Shown: positions 57,601 to 64,000 of the stretch, in pieces | Layout of the letters: every line of letters starts with the position of its first letter | How positions within the stretch are numbered: position 1 is the stretch's first letter | From: Hymenobacter terricola | GTDB taxonomy: Bacteria > Bacteroidota > Bacteroidia > Cytophagales > Hymenobacteraceae | Direction of reading: 5' to 3' | NCBI RefSeq assembly: GCF_017921975.2 | Contig: NZ_JAGEMO020000001.1 | Location: 62,001 to 126,000, forward strand | DNA length: 64,000 bases | Position numbers and translations under genes: made by a program | The notes under the pieces: model-generated | The model's database searches: none | What the model was told of the DNA's origin: nothing | The model's input: the letters and a program-made list of their open reading frames with translations, nothing else

Positions 57601-59210
57601 GCGCTCACGCCGTTGTAGTCGCCGCTCAGCTCGCCCACCTTGTAGGTTTTGCCGTTGTAGATGTATTCGTAGCTCACGCCCAGCACCTGGTCGGGCAGCA
57701 GGGCCGTGTTCAGCGACAGGTAGCCGAGCTGTGCGTTGTAGGTGTATTCGCGGGTGTCCAGCTTGCGGGCCCGCACCCGCTCGAAGTCCACGTTCTTGGT
57801 CAGGCCCTGGCCAATCTGCAAAAAAGCATCAACGCCGAGGTTGTCGCGGGCCGTGGTCCCGCCGCCAATGATGGTACTGAATTCCCGGTTGCCATCGTTG
57901 CTGGCCGGCACCTGGGGGCTGGGGTTGCCGATGCGGTACTTCTGGGTTTGGTACAGCCGCGAGGGTTCGCCCAGGTCCATCAGCGTCACCACGTTGCGCA
58001 GGTTTTCGGTGGTGCGGTTGTCGTTGGTCACGTACACCTCCACGCGGTTGATGGTCACCCCGCTCTGGATGGTGGGCAGGTTGCGCAGGGCCTGGTCGTA
58101 CCGGTCGCGGAAGAACTGCGACAGGAAAAAGTGCCGGTCCTTCTCGTACTGGCTGGCCTTGATTTCGTATTGCCGGCTCTGGGCGCCGTTCTGCACGCGC
58201 ACCTCGTCGGCGGTGCCGCGCACGGTAGCGGCCACGGCCGTCACGCCCAGCCGCCCAAACTGCATCTGGGTTTTGATGCCGAACAGGTTCTGCCCGCCCT
58301 GCACCAGCGAGTTGGTGAGCGGCAGGCTCACGTTGCCCAGGTCCACCTTTTTGATGATGTCCGTTTCCGAGCCGGCGTAGTCGAACTTCATCTGGTTGTC
58401 GAAGTCGAACGAGGCCTTGGTGTCGTAGTTGAACACCAGTTTGAGCTTGGTGCCAATCTGCCCGGTCAGGTTCACGTTGATATTCTGCTCGAACAAAAAG
58501 TCACCCACGCTCTGCTGGCGCAGGGTCAGGGCGGGGTTTTCGTTGCGATTGAAGCGCGCTCCAAACTTGAGCGTGACCGAGCCGGCCGGCCGGATATCCA
58601 CGTAGCTGCCCCCAAAAATGCGGTCGGCCACCGGCCCCAGGTAGATTTTGGGAATCAGGCGCTGGGCCTGCGGCGTGCCGGCCGCGGCCGGCGGTCCCGT
58701 AATGCCGCCCTTGGCCTTCTCGCGGTAGTAGTTGGCGATGGCCTGGCGCCGCTGAAACTCCTCGTACTCCTTATAAGTGAGCACACTGGGGTCGCGGTAG
58801 TCAATCTCCTTCCCAACTTTCTCCTGCACGTCAAATTGCTTGAGACTGTCGTCAACCTGCACGTCCAGTTTTACGTTCTTGGGCAACGGCAGCACCAGCG
58901 GCGACTCGCGGCGGTGCGGCCCGAAGGGGCTACCGGGCCGGTCGTGGGCACGCACCCGTGGCCGCCGGCTCGGCTTATACGGGCCGGTGGTATCGGCAAA
59001 AGGCCGGGTTGGCCGCGGCGTATCAGCCGCCAATGCCCGGCTGGCGCGTAGCCACGCCGTGGTCAGGCGTGCGCCGGCACTGGGTGCGGCCTGGGCCCAC
59101 CACGCCAGCAACGACGCAACCACAACAACCGACGCGGGGAGTAATTTCTGTCCGGATTTCAAGCAGGATAGGTGGATAATGGCGCGGCCCAGGCGGCCCG
59201 CGTCAGGCAC
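51618..59210 (-). CDS. sprA: SprA, outer-membrane translocon of the type 9 secretion system
   Basis: 2530 residues, about the size of known SprA (around 2400). SprA forms the very large outer-membrane barrel through which T9SS cargo leaves the cell; it should export the six T9SS-tailed proteins in this window. The signal sequence is [19 protein letters not shown]; the frame opens with GTG at 59210, but TTG at 59162 ([12 protein letters not shown]) would give a more normal signal peptide. Recognisable SprA segments include [38 protein letters not shown] and PPTIDYLLN-type C-terminal strands, ending in LRYSLTQ. It is 74 bases from ruvA, on the same strand. Confidence 0.93.
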   Translation of the reverse strand: MPDAGRLGRAIIHLSCLKSGQKLLPASVVVVASLLAWWAQAAPSAGARLTTAWLRASRALAADTPRPTRPFADTTGPYKPSRRPRVRAHDRPGSPFGPHRRESPLVLPLPKNVKLDVQVDDSLKQFDVQEKVGKEIDYRDPSVLTYKEYEEFQRRQAIANYYREKAKGGITGPPAAAGTPQAQRLIPKIYLGPVADRIFGGSYVDIRPAGSVTLKFGARFNRNENPALTLRQQSVGDFLFEQNINVNLTGQIGTKLKLVFNYDTKASFDFDNQMKFDYAGSETDIIKKVDLGNVSLPLTNSLVQGGQNLFGIKTQMQFGRLGVTAVAATVRGTADEVRVQNGAQSRQYEIKASQYEKDRHFFLSQFFRDRYDQALRNLPTIQSGVTINRVEVYVTNDNRTTENLRNVVTLMDLGEPSRLYQTQKYRIGNPSPQVPASNDGNREFSTIIGGGTTARDNLGVDAFLQIGQGLTKNVDFERVRARKLDTREYTYNAQLGYLSLNTALLPDQVLGVSYEYIYNGKTYKVGELSGDYNGVSADQVIFLKMLKASNPGVGTLPTDRPDSQNPNVLTRNTPTWDLMMKNIYPLNASQLQRDNFQLQIIYKDDATGVDLISLKEGAKIANRPLIEVLNLDHVNSNNDKLPDGNFDYFPGVTIDPELGKIIFPNVQPFGAFLQNQFVGEPDLVTKYVYSELYNMTQSDAQQVQEKDKFFLRGRFQGGASSDEISLPGIGIAQGSVRVFSGSTLLTEGTDYQVFYDQAKVKVLNPAYLNSANELRVEFEKNALVQVQPRKLLGVRLDYKLNKDVNIGGTALHLLENQAPGINRVNIGDEPGNNTIVGVDGSIRKDSRVLTKYLDMLPFISTKEISTIAFSGEFAKLLPGRSQLGNGENGVSYIDDFENARTPYTLGGLASIPAWRLASTPLPVGGSTAVGLPYNYQRAKLAWYTVDQSYYTGGPSVPGNIGATDLLNHYTRGVKRDEVFPNKDLGSTGNGYEYTFDMAYYPNERGPYNYNPNVDAAGKAFTTAERPQDKFGGISRAITFDTDFDNANIEYLEFWMMDPFLKSTNPGAPASRVNITDQDGNDVANTSGGDLVINLGNVSEDVLKDQDQHEFENGLPVPGADSTGQTRGTAYGIVTRQQFLTDAFNAAPGARTAQDVGLDGLNDADERTKAATSYGGSYASLPDPSGDDFKHHLDPSYDQNNTKILGRYKNYDGYDGNSPENSQLTSTAFPDKEDLNRDNVVQDVERYYEYKMHLTPGGLDIGSPDAKYIIDKVVAPATYTNGDVVTWYQFRIPIREGYALKGATQEFGFKSIRFLRMYMTGWREPVVLRLVQPQFVANQWRRFNYRILDPRQAICVNCLTDADAFNISTVSVEENGVSGTANAIPYVSPPGIQRDKEYGSSSTSRLQNEQSLRLAVVNLRDGYAKAAYKNITINMLRYKRLRMFLHGDSQDPSTLDGDVRAFLRIGTDYTQNYYEYSLPLALTRVGATSPDEVWPEANKIDVAFQDFIDAKAKRNQDGSPLLVPYTVTLPNGASITVVGNPDFSAVQGVMIGILNPTTTGADPSTASKTVNLWADEMRVFDFEQQAGYAATARLNVKLADLANITATGNYTSVGFGGLQDKAQSRSTDNVFRGDLQATVAAEKFLPPQLHLRLPVLLQLGHESRSPLYDPLDPDTKLEQSLQKFNKGSAAENASAQAEYRNKVIDQTTSRSISILNVRKERGPGKPGAPAAKPKPWDIENVALSYSLTDRLHTDIRTDRDYTKSYTAAIAYVYQTTPKNYTPLAKIKLLDNPYLKIFQNINFTPLPSRFSFRTDIDRRYNERFLQRILNPGEVPTTNGIPAVIQKSFYISRIYDLKWDLTKSLIFDYTATNRGVVDEGPGRDIGNSLEAINNRTQAQNNLLRGGRTTNFNQTAALTYRLPLDKFPLTDWLSADTRYSANYSWQAASTGQRVAKFPTRADTATEVVNLGNTIQNNAEMSANGKIDLVKLYNKVKFLNVINNAPPPTAKAKSPRTDLLRQNIARPGDDAARKPAAAADTTKEKYRFVKAVLRSLMTARSINFTFTRSNGTLLPGYLPKTKAFGFDDTFTAPGLPFIVGKQYSLDHLYSIAALDHNWYTDRSEYLNTPLSSLLTQTITLRTTLEPFRDFNIQVDARQQKAQNLDAYYRHALDPDSLTVIKDAAGNFPVIVPQSLGTGTFSTTTITIRTLFGDLGANGETSKAFTRFVDNRAIVRQRLTDANPNKAGSYGFNSQEVLVQSFIDAYQGRSSDGYKASKFDPFALLPLPNWTIQYNGFAQLPLIKQYFSSFTLNHAYSSIYTNAYTTATSYPSDPGSFPTQVNTAGQFIPYYIVGQVSIAERLSPLIGVNFQTVSKITGRLEYRTDRTVALNTTNSQVTELNTTEMIIGFGYATNSLKLPFRVGGEQRVLKNNLTARLDLSIRDNITIQRSILDSADPTGPNDPANPNNPGFIGRPQGQITNGSKTFQLRPTIDYLLNTRLNLQLYYSQTITTPRISNAFRNSTTEGGVQLRYSLTQ

Positions 59211-59284
59211 GGCACTTCAGTAAGGTAGCAAGTCGACCGAGACAACCCGTGCAACCGCCCAAATCCGAAAATTCGCACGATAAC

Positions 59285-59890
59285 TCAATGCGACTTCAAA
59301 GCAAATTTAATCAATTCCTCCACGCTCAGCTCCCCACCGTGCTTGTGCTGAATCTGGTCCAGCAGCTTTTCGGCGGCGGCCCGCGCAAAGCCGAGGGTCA
59401 CCAGGGCCTGCAACGCTTCCGAACGCCGCGTATTGTGCTGCCGGGCTAGCGGCACCGTATCGACGCCGGCCTTGGCCAGCAGCTCGTCCTTGCGCAATTT
59501 GTCTTTCAACTCCAGAATCACGCGCTGGGCCGTTTTCGGCCCCACGCCCTTGATGCTCTGAATGGCCCGCACGTTCTCGTTCACGATGGCCTCGCGGATT
59601 TCGCCCACGCTCATGCTGCTCACCATCACAATGCCCGTGCCCGGCCCGATGCCCGACACCGAAATCAGCAGCATGAACAAGGCCTTCTCGCTGGGGTCCA
59701 GGAAGCCATACAGCGTCTGCCCGTCCTCCTTAATGTGCTGATAGGTATAGATTTTGGTGGCCGAACCCTCCGGCGGCAGCTTGGAGTAGGTGGCCAGCGA
59801 AATCCGAACTTCGTAACCCACGCCCAGCATATCCATGATGGCCAGCGTGGCGTCTTTGTAAGCAAGTTTACCGTCGAGGTAGGCAATCAT
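59285..59890 (-). CDS. ruvA: Holliday junction DNA helicase subunit RuvA
   Basis: 201 residues. The OB-fold N-terminus MIAYLDGKLAYKDATLAIMD, two helix-hairpin-helix motifs (ISVSGIGPGTGIVMVS and IQSIKGVGPKTAQRVIL) and the C-terminal RuvB-binding domain (RRSEALQALVTLGFARAAAEKLL) are all present. RuvA binds four-way junctions and loads RuvB. It heads the ruvA-sprA-gcvH-VanZ block. A TAAATTTG element lies 73 bases upstream. Confidence 0.96.
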   Translation of the reverse strand: MIAYLDGKLAYKDATLAIMDMLGVGYEVRISLATYSKLPPEGSATKIYTYQHIKEDGQTLYGFLDPSEKALFMLLISVSGIGPGTGIVMVSSMSVGEIREAIVNENVRAIQSIKGVGPKTAQRVILELKDKLRKDELLAKAGVDTVPLARQHNTRRSEALQALVTLGFARAAAEKLLDQIQHKHGGELSVEELIKFALKSH

Positions 59891-59962
59891 AGGCTGAAGA
59901 AAGGAGAAGAACAGAATGCGCGGCAGTATTCAGGCTACACCAGCCGCGGGTTTTTTATCTCC

Positions 59963-59970
59963 CAAATTTA
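59963..59970 (-). promoter_or_regulatory. -7 element of the ruvA-sprA unit
   Basis: Minus-strand TAAATTTG, full consensus; a TTTTTGG stretch upstream is too close (13-base spacing) for a good -33 box. Confidence 0.5.
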
Positions 59971-60020
59971 CTGGCTTTTCGGCCAAAAATATTGGGTGAA
60001 ATGAGGAAGATGTGAAGGAA

Positions 60021-60060
60021 TAAAAAAAACGTCCTGCGGAGCTGAACTCCACAGAACGTT
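60021..60060 (-). terminator. Terminator of the malic enzyme gene
   Basis: AACGTTCTGTGGAG pairs with CTCCGCAGGACGTT on the minus strand, followed by TTTTTTTTA. Confidence 0.9.
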
Positions 60061-60083
60061 CCGAAATGTTCCTATTTCTCTAT

Positions 60084-62354
60084 TTATAGCGCCTTGCTGC
60101 CGGTTTGCGCATCCACCACCGCAATGGCGGCCATGTTCAGGATGTCGCGCACGGTGGCGCCCAGCTGCAGAATGTGCACCGGCTTGCGCATGCCCATCAG
60201 CACCGGCCCGATGACCTCGGCCCCGCTGATTTCCTGCAGCACTTTGTAGGCAATGTTCCCCGACTCTACGTTGGGAAAAATCAACGTGTTAGCGCCCTTT
60301 TCAGCCAGCGGACTGAAGCCGTAATGTTCCTGTAGCAGCTTCGGGCTCAGGGCCACGTTGGCCTGCATTTCCCCGTCAATCAGCAGGTTGGGGAAGCGGG
60401 CTTTGGCCAGCTCGGTGGCGCGGCGGGTTTTTTCGGGCAGCGGCCCCGCGTTCGAGCCAAAGTTGGAATAGCTGATGACGGCAATGCGCGGCTCGGCATC
60501 AAAAAAGCGCACCGCGCGGGCCGTAAGACCGATAATCTCGACCATTTCCTCGGCCGTCGGGTTGATGTTCACCGTGGTATCAGCGAAGAAGTACGGGCCC
60601 TTTTTGTGCTGGATGATGTACATCGACGACACGCGCCGCACGCCTTCTTCGGTGCCAATCACCTGCAGCGAGGGGATGATGCTCTTGCCGTAGTCTTTGG
60701 TGAGGCCGGTGATGCAGGCATCGGCCTCGCCGGTTTCCACCATCATGGCGGCGTAGTAGTTGCGCTCACGCATCAGCCGGCGGCCTTCGTAGAGGGTCAT
60801 GCCGCGACGCTGGCGCTTCTGGTACAGCAGGTTGGCGTACTCGTCGCGCTTGGCGTCCTGCTGCAGAATGTTAATAATTTCACAACCTTCAAGGTCGAGG
60901 CTGTTTTCGCGGGCAATGGCTTCAATTTTCTCCAGCGGCCCCAGCAGGATGGGCGTGCAAATGCCTTCATCGAGCAGAATCTGGGCCGATTTGAGAATCT
61001 TGTAGTTGTCGGCCTCCGCAAATACCACGCGCTTGGGGTTGGCGCGGGCAGCCGAGGTCATGCGGTTCATCAGCTTCTGGTTCACGCCGAGGCGGGCGCG
61101 GAGCTGGTCTTCGTAGGCCGCCCAGTCCTGGATGGGCAGGCGGGCCACGCCGCTTTCCATGGCCGCCCTGGCCACCGCCGGGCTGACACTGGTAATCAGG
61201 CGCGGGTCGAGCGGCTTGGGAATGAGGTAGGTACGGCCAAATCCGAGCGTGTTGTCGCCATAGGCTTTATTCACGATTTCGGGCACAGGCTCCTTGCTCA
61301 GGTGGGCCAGGGCGTGCACGGCCGCCAGCTTCATGGCCTCGTTGATTTCGGTGGCACGCACGTCGAGCGCGCCCCGGAAAATGTAGGGAAAGCCCAGCAC
61401 GTTGTTCACCTGGTTGGGGTGGTCGGAGCGGCCGGTGGCCATAATCAGGTCGTCGCGGGTGGCCATGGCCAGCTGGTAGCTCACCTCGGGGTCGGGGTTG
61501 GCCAGGGCGAAGACGATGGGGTTAGCGGCCATGAGCAGGAGCAGCCCGGCGGGCAGCACGTTGGCCGCCGAGAGGCCCAGGAACACGTCGGCCCCGGTCA
61601 TGGCCTCTTCCATGGTGGTGAGGCCACGCGTCGTGGCAAACTGCATCTGAATGGGGTCCAGGTTGGTGCGGGCCGCGTTGATGATGCCATCCTTGTCGAA
61701 CACCACCACGTTGTCTTTATTCAGGCCCAGCTCCAGGTAGAGCCGCAGGCAGGAAACCGCCGCGGCGCCCGCCCCGCTTACCACCAGCTTGATTTCCTCA
61801 ATTTTTTTGCCCACGATTTCCAGCCCGTTCAGCAGGGCAGCCGATGTGATGATGGCCGTGCCGTGCTGGTCGTCGTGCATCAGCGGGATGTTCATCTTCT
61901 CCCGCAGCTCGGTTTCGATGCGAAAGCACTCCGGCGCCTTGATGTCCTCCAGGTTGATGCCGCCAAACGTGGGTTCCAGCGCCTTCACAATGCGGATAAA
62001 CTCGTCCGGGTCGGTGGCATCAATCTCAATATCGAAGCAGTCGATGCCCGCAAATTTCTTAAACAGCACCCCCTTGCCCTCCATCACCGGCTTGGAGGCG
62101 GCCGGGCCAATATTGCCCAGGCCCAGCACCGCCGTGCCGTTGCTGATAACAGCCACCAGGTTGCCCTTGGCGGTGTATTTGTACACGTCGTCGGGGTTGG
62201 CGGCAATTTCCTTGCAGGGCTCGGCCACGCCCGGCGAGTAAGCCAGGGCCAGGTCGAGCTGCGTGCTCATGGGTTTGGTCGGCACCACTTCGAGCTTGCC
62301 CGCAGGCTCCTGGGAGTGGTAGTTGAGGGCGTCCTGCTTGTTTATTTTCAGCAT
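60084..62354 (-). CDS. maeB: NADP-dependent malic enzyme with phosphotransacetylase-like domain
   Basis: 756 residues, the typical size of MaeB. Residues 1-430 are the malic enzyme: [35 protein letters not shown], the metal/substrate region [19 protein letters not shown] and the NADP motif [20 protein letters not shown]. Residues 430-756 are a phosphotransacetylase-related domain ([49 protein letters not shown]), which in MaeB is regulatory and binds acetyl-CoA. It converts malate to pyruvate, CO2 and NADPH. The start is ATG 62354, and its own terminator follows. Confidence 0.96.
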   Translation of the reverse strand: MLKINKQDALNYHSQEPAGKLEVVPTKPMSTQLDLALAYSPGVAEPCKEIAANPDDVYKYTAKGNLVAVISNGTAVLGLGNIGPAASKPVMEGKGVLFKKFAGIDCFDIEIDATDPDEFIRIVKALEPTFGGINLEDIKAPECFRIETELREKMNIPLMHDDQHGTAIITSAALLNGLEIVGKKIEEIKLVVSGAGAAAVSCLRLYLELGLNKDNVVVFDKDGIINAARTNLDPIQMQFATTRGLTTMEEAMTGADVFLGLSAANVLPAGLLLLMAANPIVFALANPDPEVSYQLAMATRDDLIMATGRSDHPNQVNNVLGFPYIFRGALDVRATEINEAMKLAAVHALAHLSKEPVPEIVNKAYGDNTLGFGRTYLIPKPLDPRLITSVSPAVARAAMESGVARLPIQDWAAYEDQLRARLGVNQKLMNRMTSAARANPKRVVFAEADNYKILKSAQILLDEGICTPILLGPLEKIEAIARENSLDLEGCEIINILQQDAKRDEYANLLYQKRQRRGMTLYEGRRLMRERNYYAAMMVETGEADACITGLTKDYGKSIIPSLQVIGTEEGVRRVSSMYIIQHKKGPYFFADTTVNINPTAEEMVEIIGLTARAVRFFDAEPRIAVISYSNFGSNAGPLPEKTRRATELAKARFPNLLIDGEMQANVALSPKLLQEHYGFSPLAEKGANTLIFPNVESGNIAYKVLQEISGAEVIGPVLMGMRKPVHILQLGATVRDILNMAAIAVVDAQTGSKAL

Positions 62355-62376
62355 CGGGAATTCTTCAGAAATGGAA

Positions 62377-62401
62377 ACGGCCGCGCAGGCAGCGCGGCCG
62401 T
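62377..62401 (-). terminator. Perfect 10-bp hairpin between the transglycosylase and malic enzyme genes
   Basis: ACGGCCGCGC (62377-62386) pairs with GCGCGGCCGT (62392-62401), loop AGGCA; on the minus strand TTTCCATTT follows. Either a terminator of the transglycosylase gene or a leader hairpin of maeB. Confidence 0.55.
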
Positions 62402-62471
62402 GTAAGGCGAAATTAGCGCGAAAAGCGCGGCAAGGCCGTGTTTAGTTTGCAATTCCCTTGTTCAAACGCGT

Positions 62472-64000
62472 TTACCCTTGCGGCACCAGCAGCTTCTGGC
62501 CCAACTTCACTTCGTCGGAGGTGAGGTGGTTGAGCTCGCGCAACGTTTGCACGCTCACCCCAAAGCGCCGCGAGATATTGAACAGCGTATCGCCCGGCTG
62601 CACGAGGTGCACCTTAGAAGTTTCGAGCCGTTTCTCAACATTAGAGCGCGGCGCGAGGGCCACTGTTTTGGCCGCTGCTTTTGGCTGCTTGCGGGCAGTC
62701 TCGGGCAGTACCTGCGCTTCGGCGGGAGCCTGAAAAACCAGCCGCTGGCCGGGCACCACCGTTTCCGACTCCAGCTGGTTCCACGCCACCAATTGGGCCA
62801 CGCTGAGGTTGCGCTCGCGGGCCAGCCTGGTGAGGTAGTCGCCTTTGCGCACGGTGTAGCGCCCGTCGGTTCCTCTGGTTGAAACCGGGCTGGCCTCGGC
62901 AACGGGTTCGGCGGCCACCTCGGCCGCAGCAGCCACGGCGGCTTTGGTTTCTTCGCGCTTCGCCTCGGCGGCCTGCAGTTGGGCCGCTTGGTTTTGCGCC
63001 TGGGCAAGGCGGCGCGTAGCGGCCCGGGCCTGCACTTCCGCTGCCGCCTGCTGAATGGCCTGCCGCTGCCGGATGGCCACCAGCCGCACTTCCTGCATTT
63101 TTTCCTGGCGGGTTATTTCCTGCAAGCGGGCCACTTCGCGGGCATTGGCTTCGGCCTGCTCTTTCCGCGCAGCCGCTTCTTCTGCCGAGACAGTTGGGCG
63201 GGCGGGCCGTGGCGCGGCGGCAATCATTGGCAGCTCTTCCGTGGCGGGCGGCGCCACGGGAGCGCGGCGCGGCGCGGGGGCGGGCAGCGGCACAAATATC
63301 ACCAGCTGCTTGCCCGGCTTGGGGTTCCGGCCTTTGGCCAAGTCATTCCAGCGGCGAATTTGCGCCGGGCTCACGTCAAACCGCTCGGCCAGGCTAGCCA
63401 CTGTTTCGCCCCGGCGCACCTTATGCGATACTCGCCGCGAACGCGGTGCAGCGGCTTCGTCCTCGTTGCGGGGTCCCTCGGTGGCTACCAGCAGCTCCCG
63501 GCTCACCCAAGGCTCCACGCCCTCGAGGCGGGGCGGCAGCGCGGGCAGGGGCTGAGGCAATGCCGCCGTAGGCTGGCAATACATGAGCAGCGTAGTCCGG
63601 TCAACATCACCCAGATGCGCCGCCGCCGCCGCCGGAAACCGCACCACGTAGGGCCGGTAGCCGGCCGGCAAGGCGGCGCGCCGCAGCTCGGGGTTAAAGC
63701 GCGTGAGGTACAGCGAGTCATCGTAGCCGCAGGCCCGGCTCAGGCGGCGCAGGTCAAACGCGTAGCCGCGCAGGCCCAGCGTGTCCATGGGTTCGGCGTA
63801 TTGGTAGTGCAGCTTATCGGTGCGCAGGCCGTGGGCCTCGGCGTACTTCATGCTGTACATGATGGCAGTGAAGGTGGGCACGTAGTTGCGCGTTTCGGCC
63901 GGCATGTAGGGGTACAGGTCCCAAAACGTCTTTTTGCCGGTGCGACGCATCACGCGCTGCACGCTGCCCGCGCCCCAGTTGTAGGCCGCCAGCACCAGTT
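62472..64000 (-). CDS. Lytic transglycosylase with three LysM domains (MltD-like), 5' end outside window
   Basis: The visible part is 509 codons; the start and the catalytic glutamate lie beyond 64000. The first residues (AAYNWGAGSVQRVMRRTG) are the C-terminal motif of the SLT lysozyme-like domain, and FWDLYPYMPAETRNYVPTF is the usual follow-on of MltD-type enzymes. LysM domains start at VSHKVRRGETVASLAERF, YTVRKGDYLTRLARE and HLVQPGDTLFNISRRFG (the last at the C-terminus), with long Ala/Gln/Glu-rich linkers between. It should cleave peptidoglycan in the periplasm while LysM holds the strand. Confidence 0.9.
   Translation of the reverse strand, partial: LVLAAYNWGAGSVQRVMRRTGKKTFWDLYPYMPAETRNYVPTFTAIMYSMKYAEAHGLRTDKLHYQYAEPMDTLGLRGYAFDLRRLSRACGYDDSLYLTRFNPELRRAALPAGYRPYVVRFPAAAAAHLGDVDRTTLLMYCQPTAALPQPLPALPPRLEGVEPWVSRELLVATEGPRNEDEAAAPRSRRVSHKVRRGETVASLAERFDVSPAQIRRWNDLAKGRNPKPGKQLVIFVPLPAPAPRRAPVAPPATEELPMIAAAPRPARPTVSAEEAAARKEQAEANAREVARLQEITRQEKMQEVRLVAIRQRQAIQQAAAEVQARAATRRLAQAQNQAAQLQAAEAKREETKAAVAAAAEVAAEPVAEASPVSTRGTDGRYTVRKGDYLTRLARERNLSVAQLVAWNQLESETVVPGQRLVFQAPAEAQVLPETARKQPKAAAKTVALAPRSNVEKRLETSKVHLVQPGDTLFNISRRFGVSVQTLRELNHLTSDEVKLGQKLLVPQG

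Noticed and set aside
52287-59051. Three long + strand open frames (683, 838, 545 codons) opposite sprA
   Set aside because: Shadows of sprA with the same unnatural composition.
60606-62405. 599-codon + strand frame opposite the malic enzyme
   Set aside because: The minus strand encodes a complete, well conserved MaeB.

Overview
The window looks like chromosome of a GC-rich member of the Bacteroidota, most like Hymenobacter or a close relative. The reasons are the SprA translocon protein, several C-terminal sorting domains of the type 9 secretion system (T9SS; both type A and the gliding-associated type B), SusC/Oar-like TonB receptors, the NADP-malic enzyme/phosphotransacetylase fusion, almost no Shine-Dalgarno sites, and promoters of the TTG...TAnnTTTG type. 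I see no phage, plasmid, CRISPR or recognisable defence genes, and no tRNA or rRNA.

Left part (1-8.6 kb): a LysM protein, then a sulfur/methionine transcription unit on the + strand. A TAnnTTTG promoter drives a long leader with a SAM-I riboswitch and two terminator-like hairpins. Then come a peroxiredoxin-like gene, metY, metX, a three-gene NitT/TauT-type ABC importer and homoserine dehydrogenase. Together these make homoserine, acetylate it and sulfhydrylate it, with sulfur probably supplied by imported organosulfur compounds. 8.8-23.5 kb holds exported proteins: two tandem alpha/beta hydrolases with T9SS tails, an LD-carboxypeptidase, a 1803-residue FG-GAP protein built of near-identical 180-bp modules, and a histidine kinase/LuxR-type regulator pair.

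Middle part (23.5-47.2 kb): M28 peptidase, cysS, a small four-helix-bundle protein, an endonuclease/exonuclease/phosphatase-family membrane protein, two giant tandem paralogues with type B sorting domains, a flippase plus glycosyltransferase pair, and a three-gene minus-strand cluster of two TonB receptors and a beta-helix-like T9SS protein. Right part (47.5-64 kb): YicC, a small secreted protein, then a minus-strand housekeeping and secretion block: a partial LysM transglycosylase, malic enzyme, ruvA, sprA, gcvH and a VanZ-M28 fusion.

The most unusual feature is not a gene but a set of intergenic repeats. One family is a palindromic element (core GAACGTCATGC...GCATGACGTTC) with two full-length copies and two shortened copies that have lost opposite internal parts. 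The second is a set of degenerate 7-bp tandem repeats arranged as inverted arms around gene borders. These flank the four-helix-bundle gene on both sides, encode the last residues of two proteins, contain or touch start and promoter signals, and appear to have entered cysS in frame. I saw no convincing new enzymatic or defence system; the repeat system with the four-helix-bundle gene is the best candidate for something undescribed.
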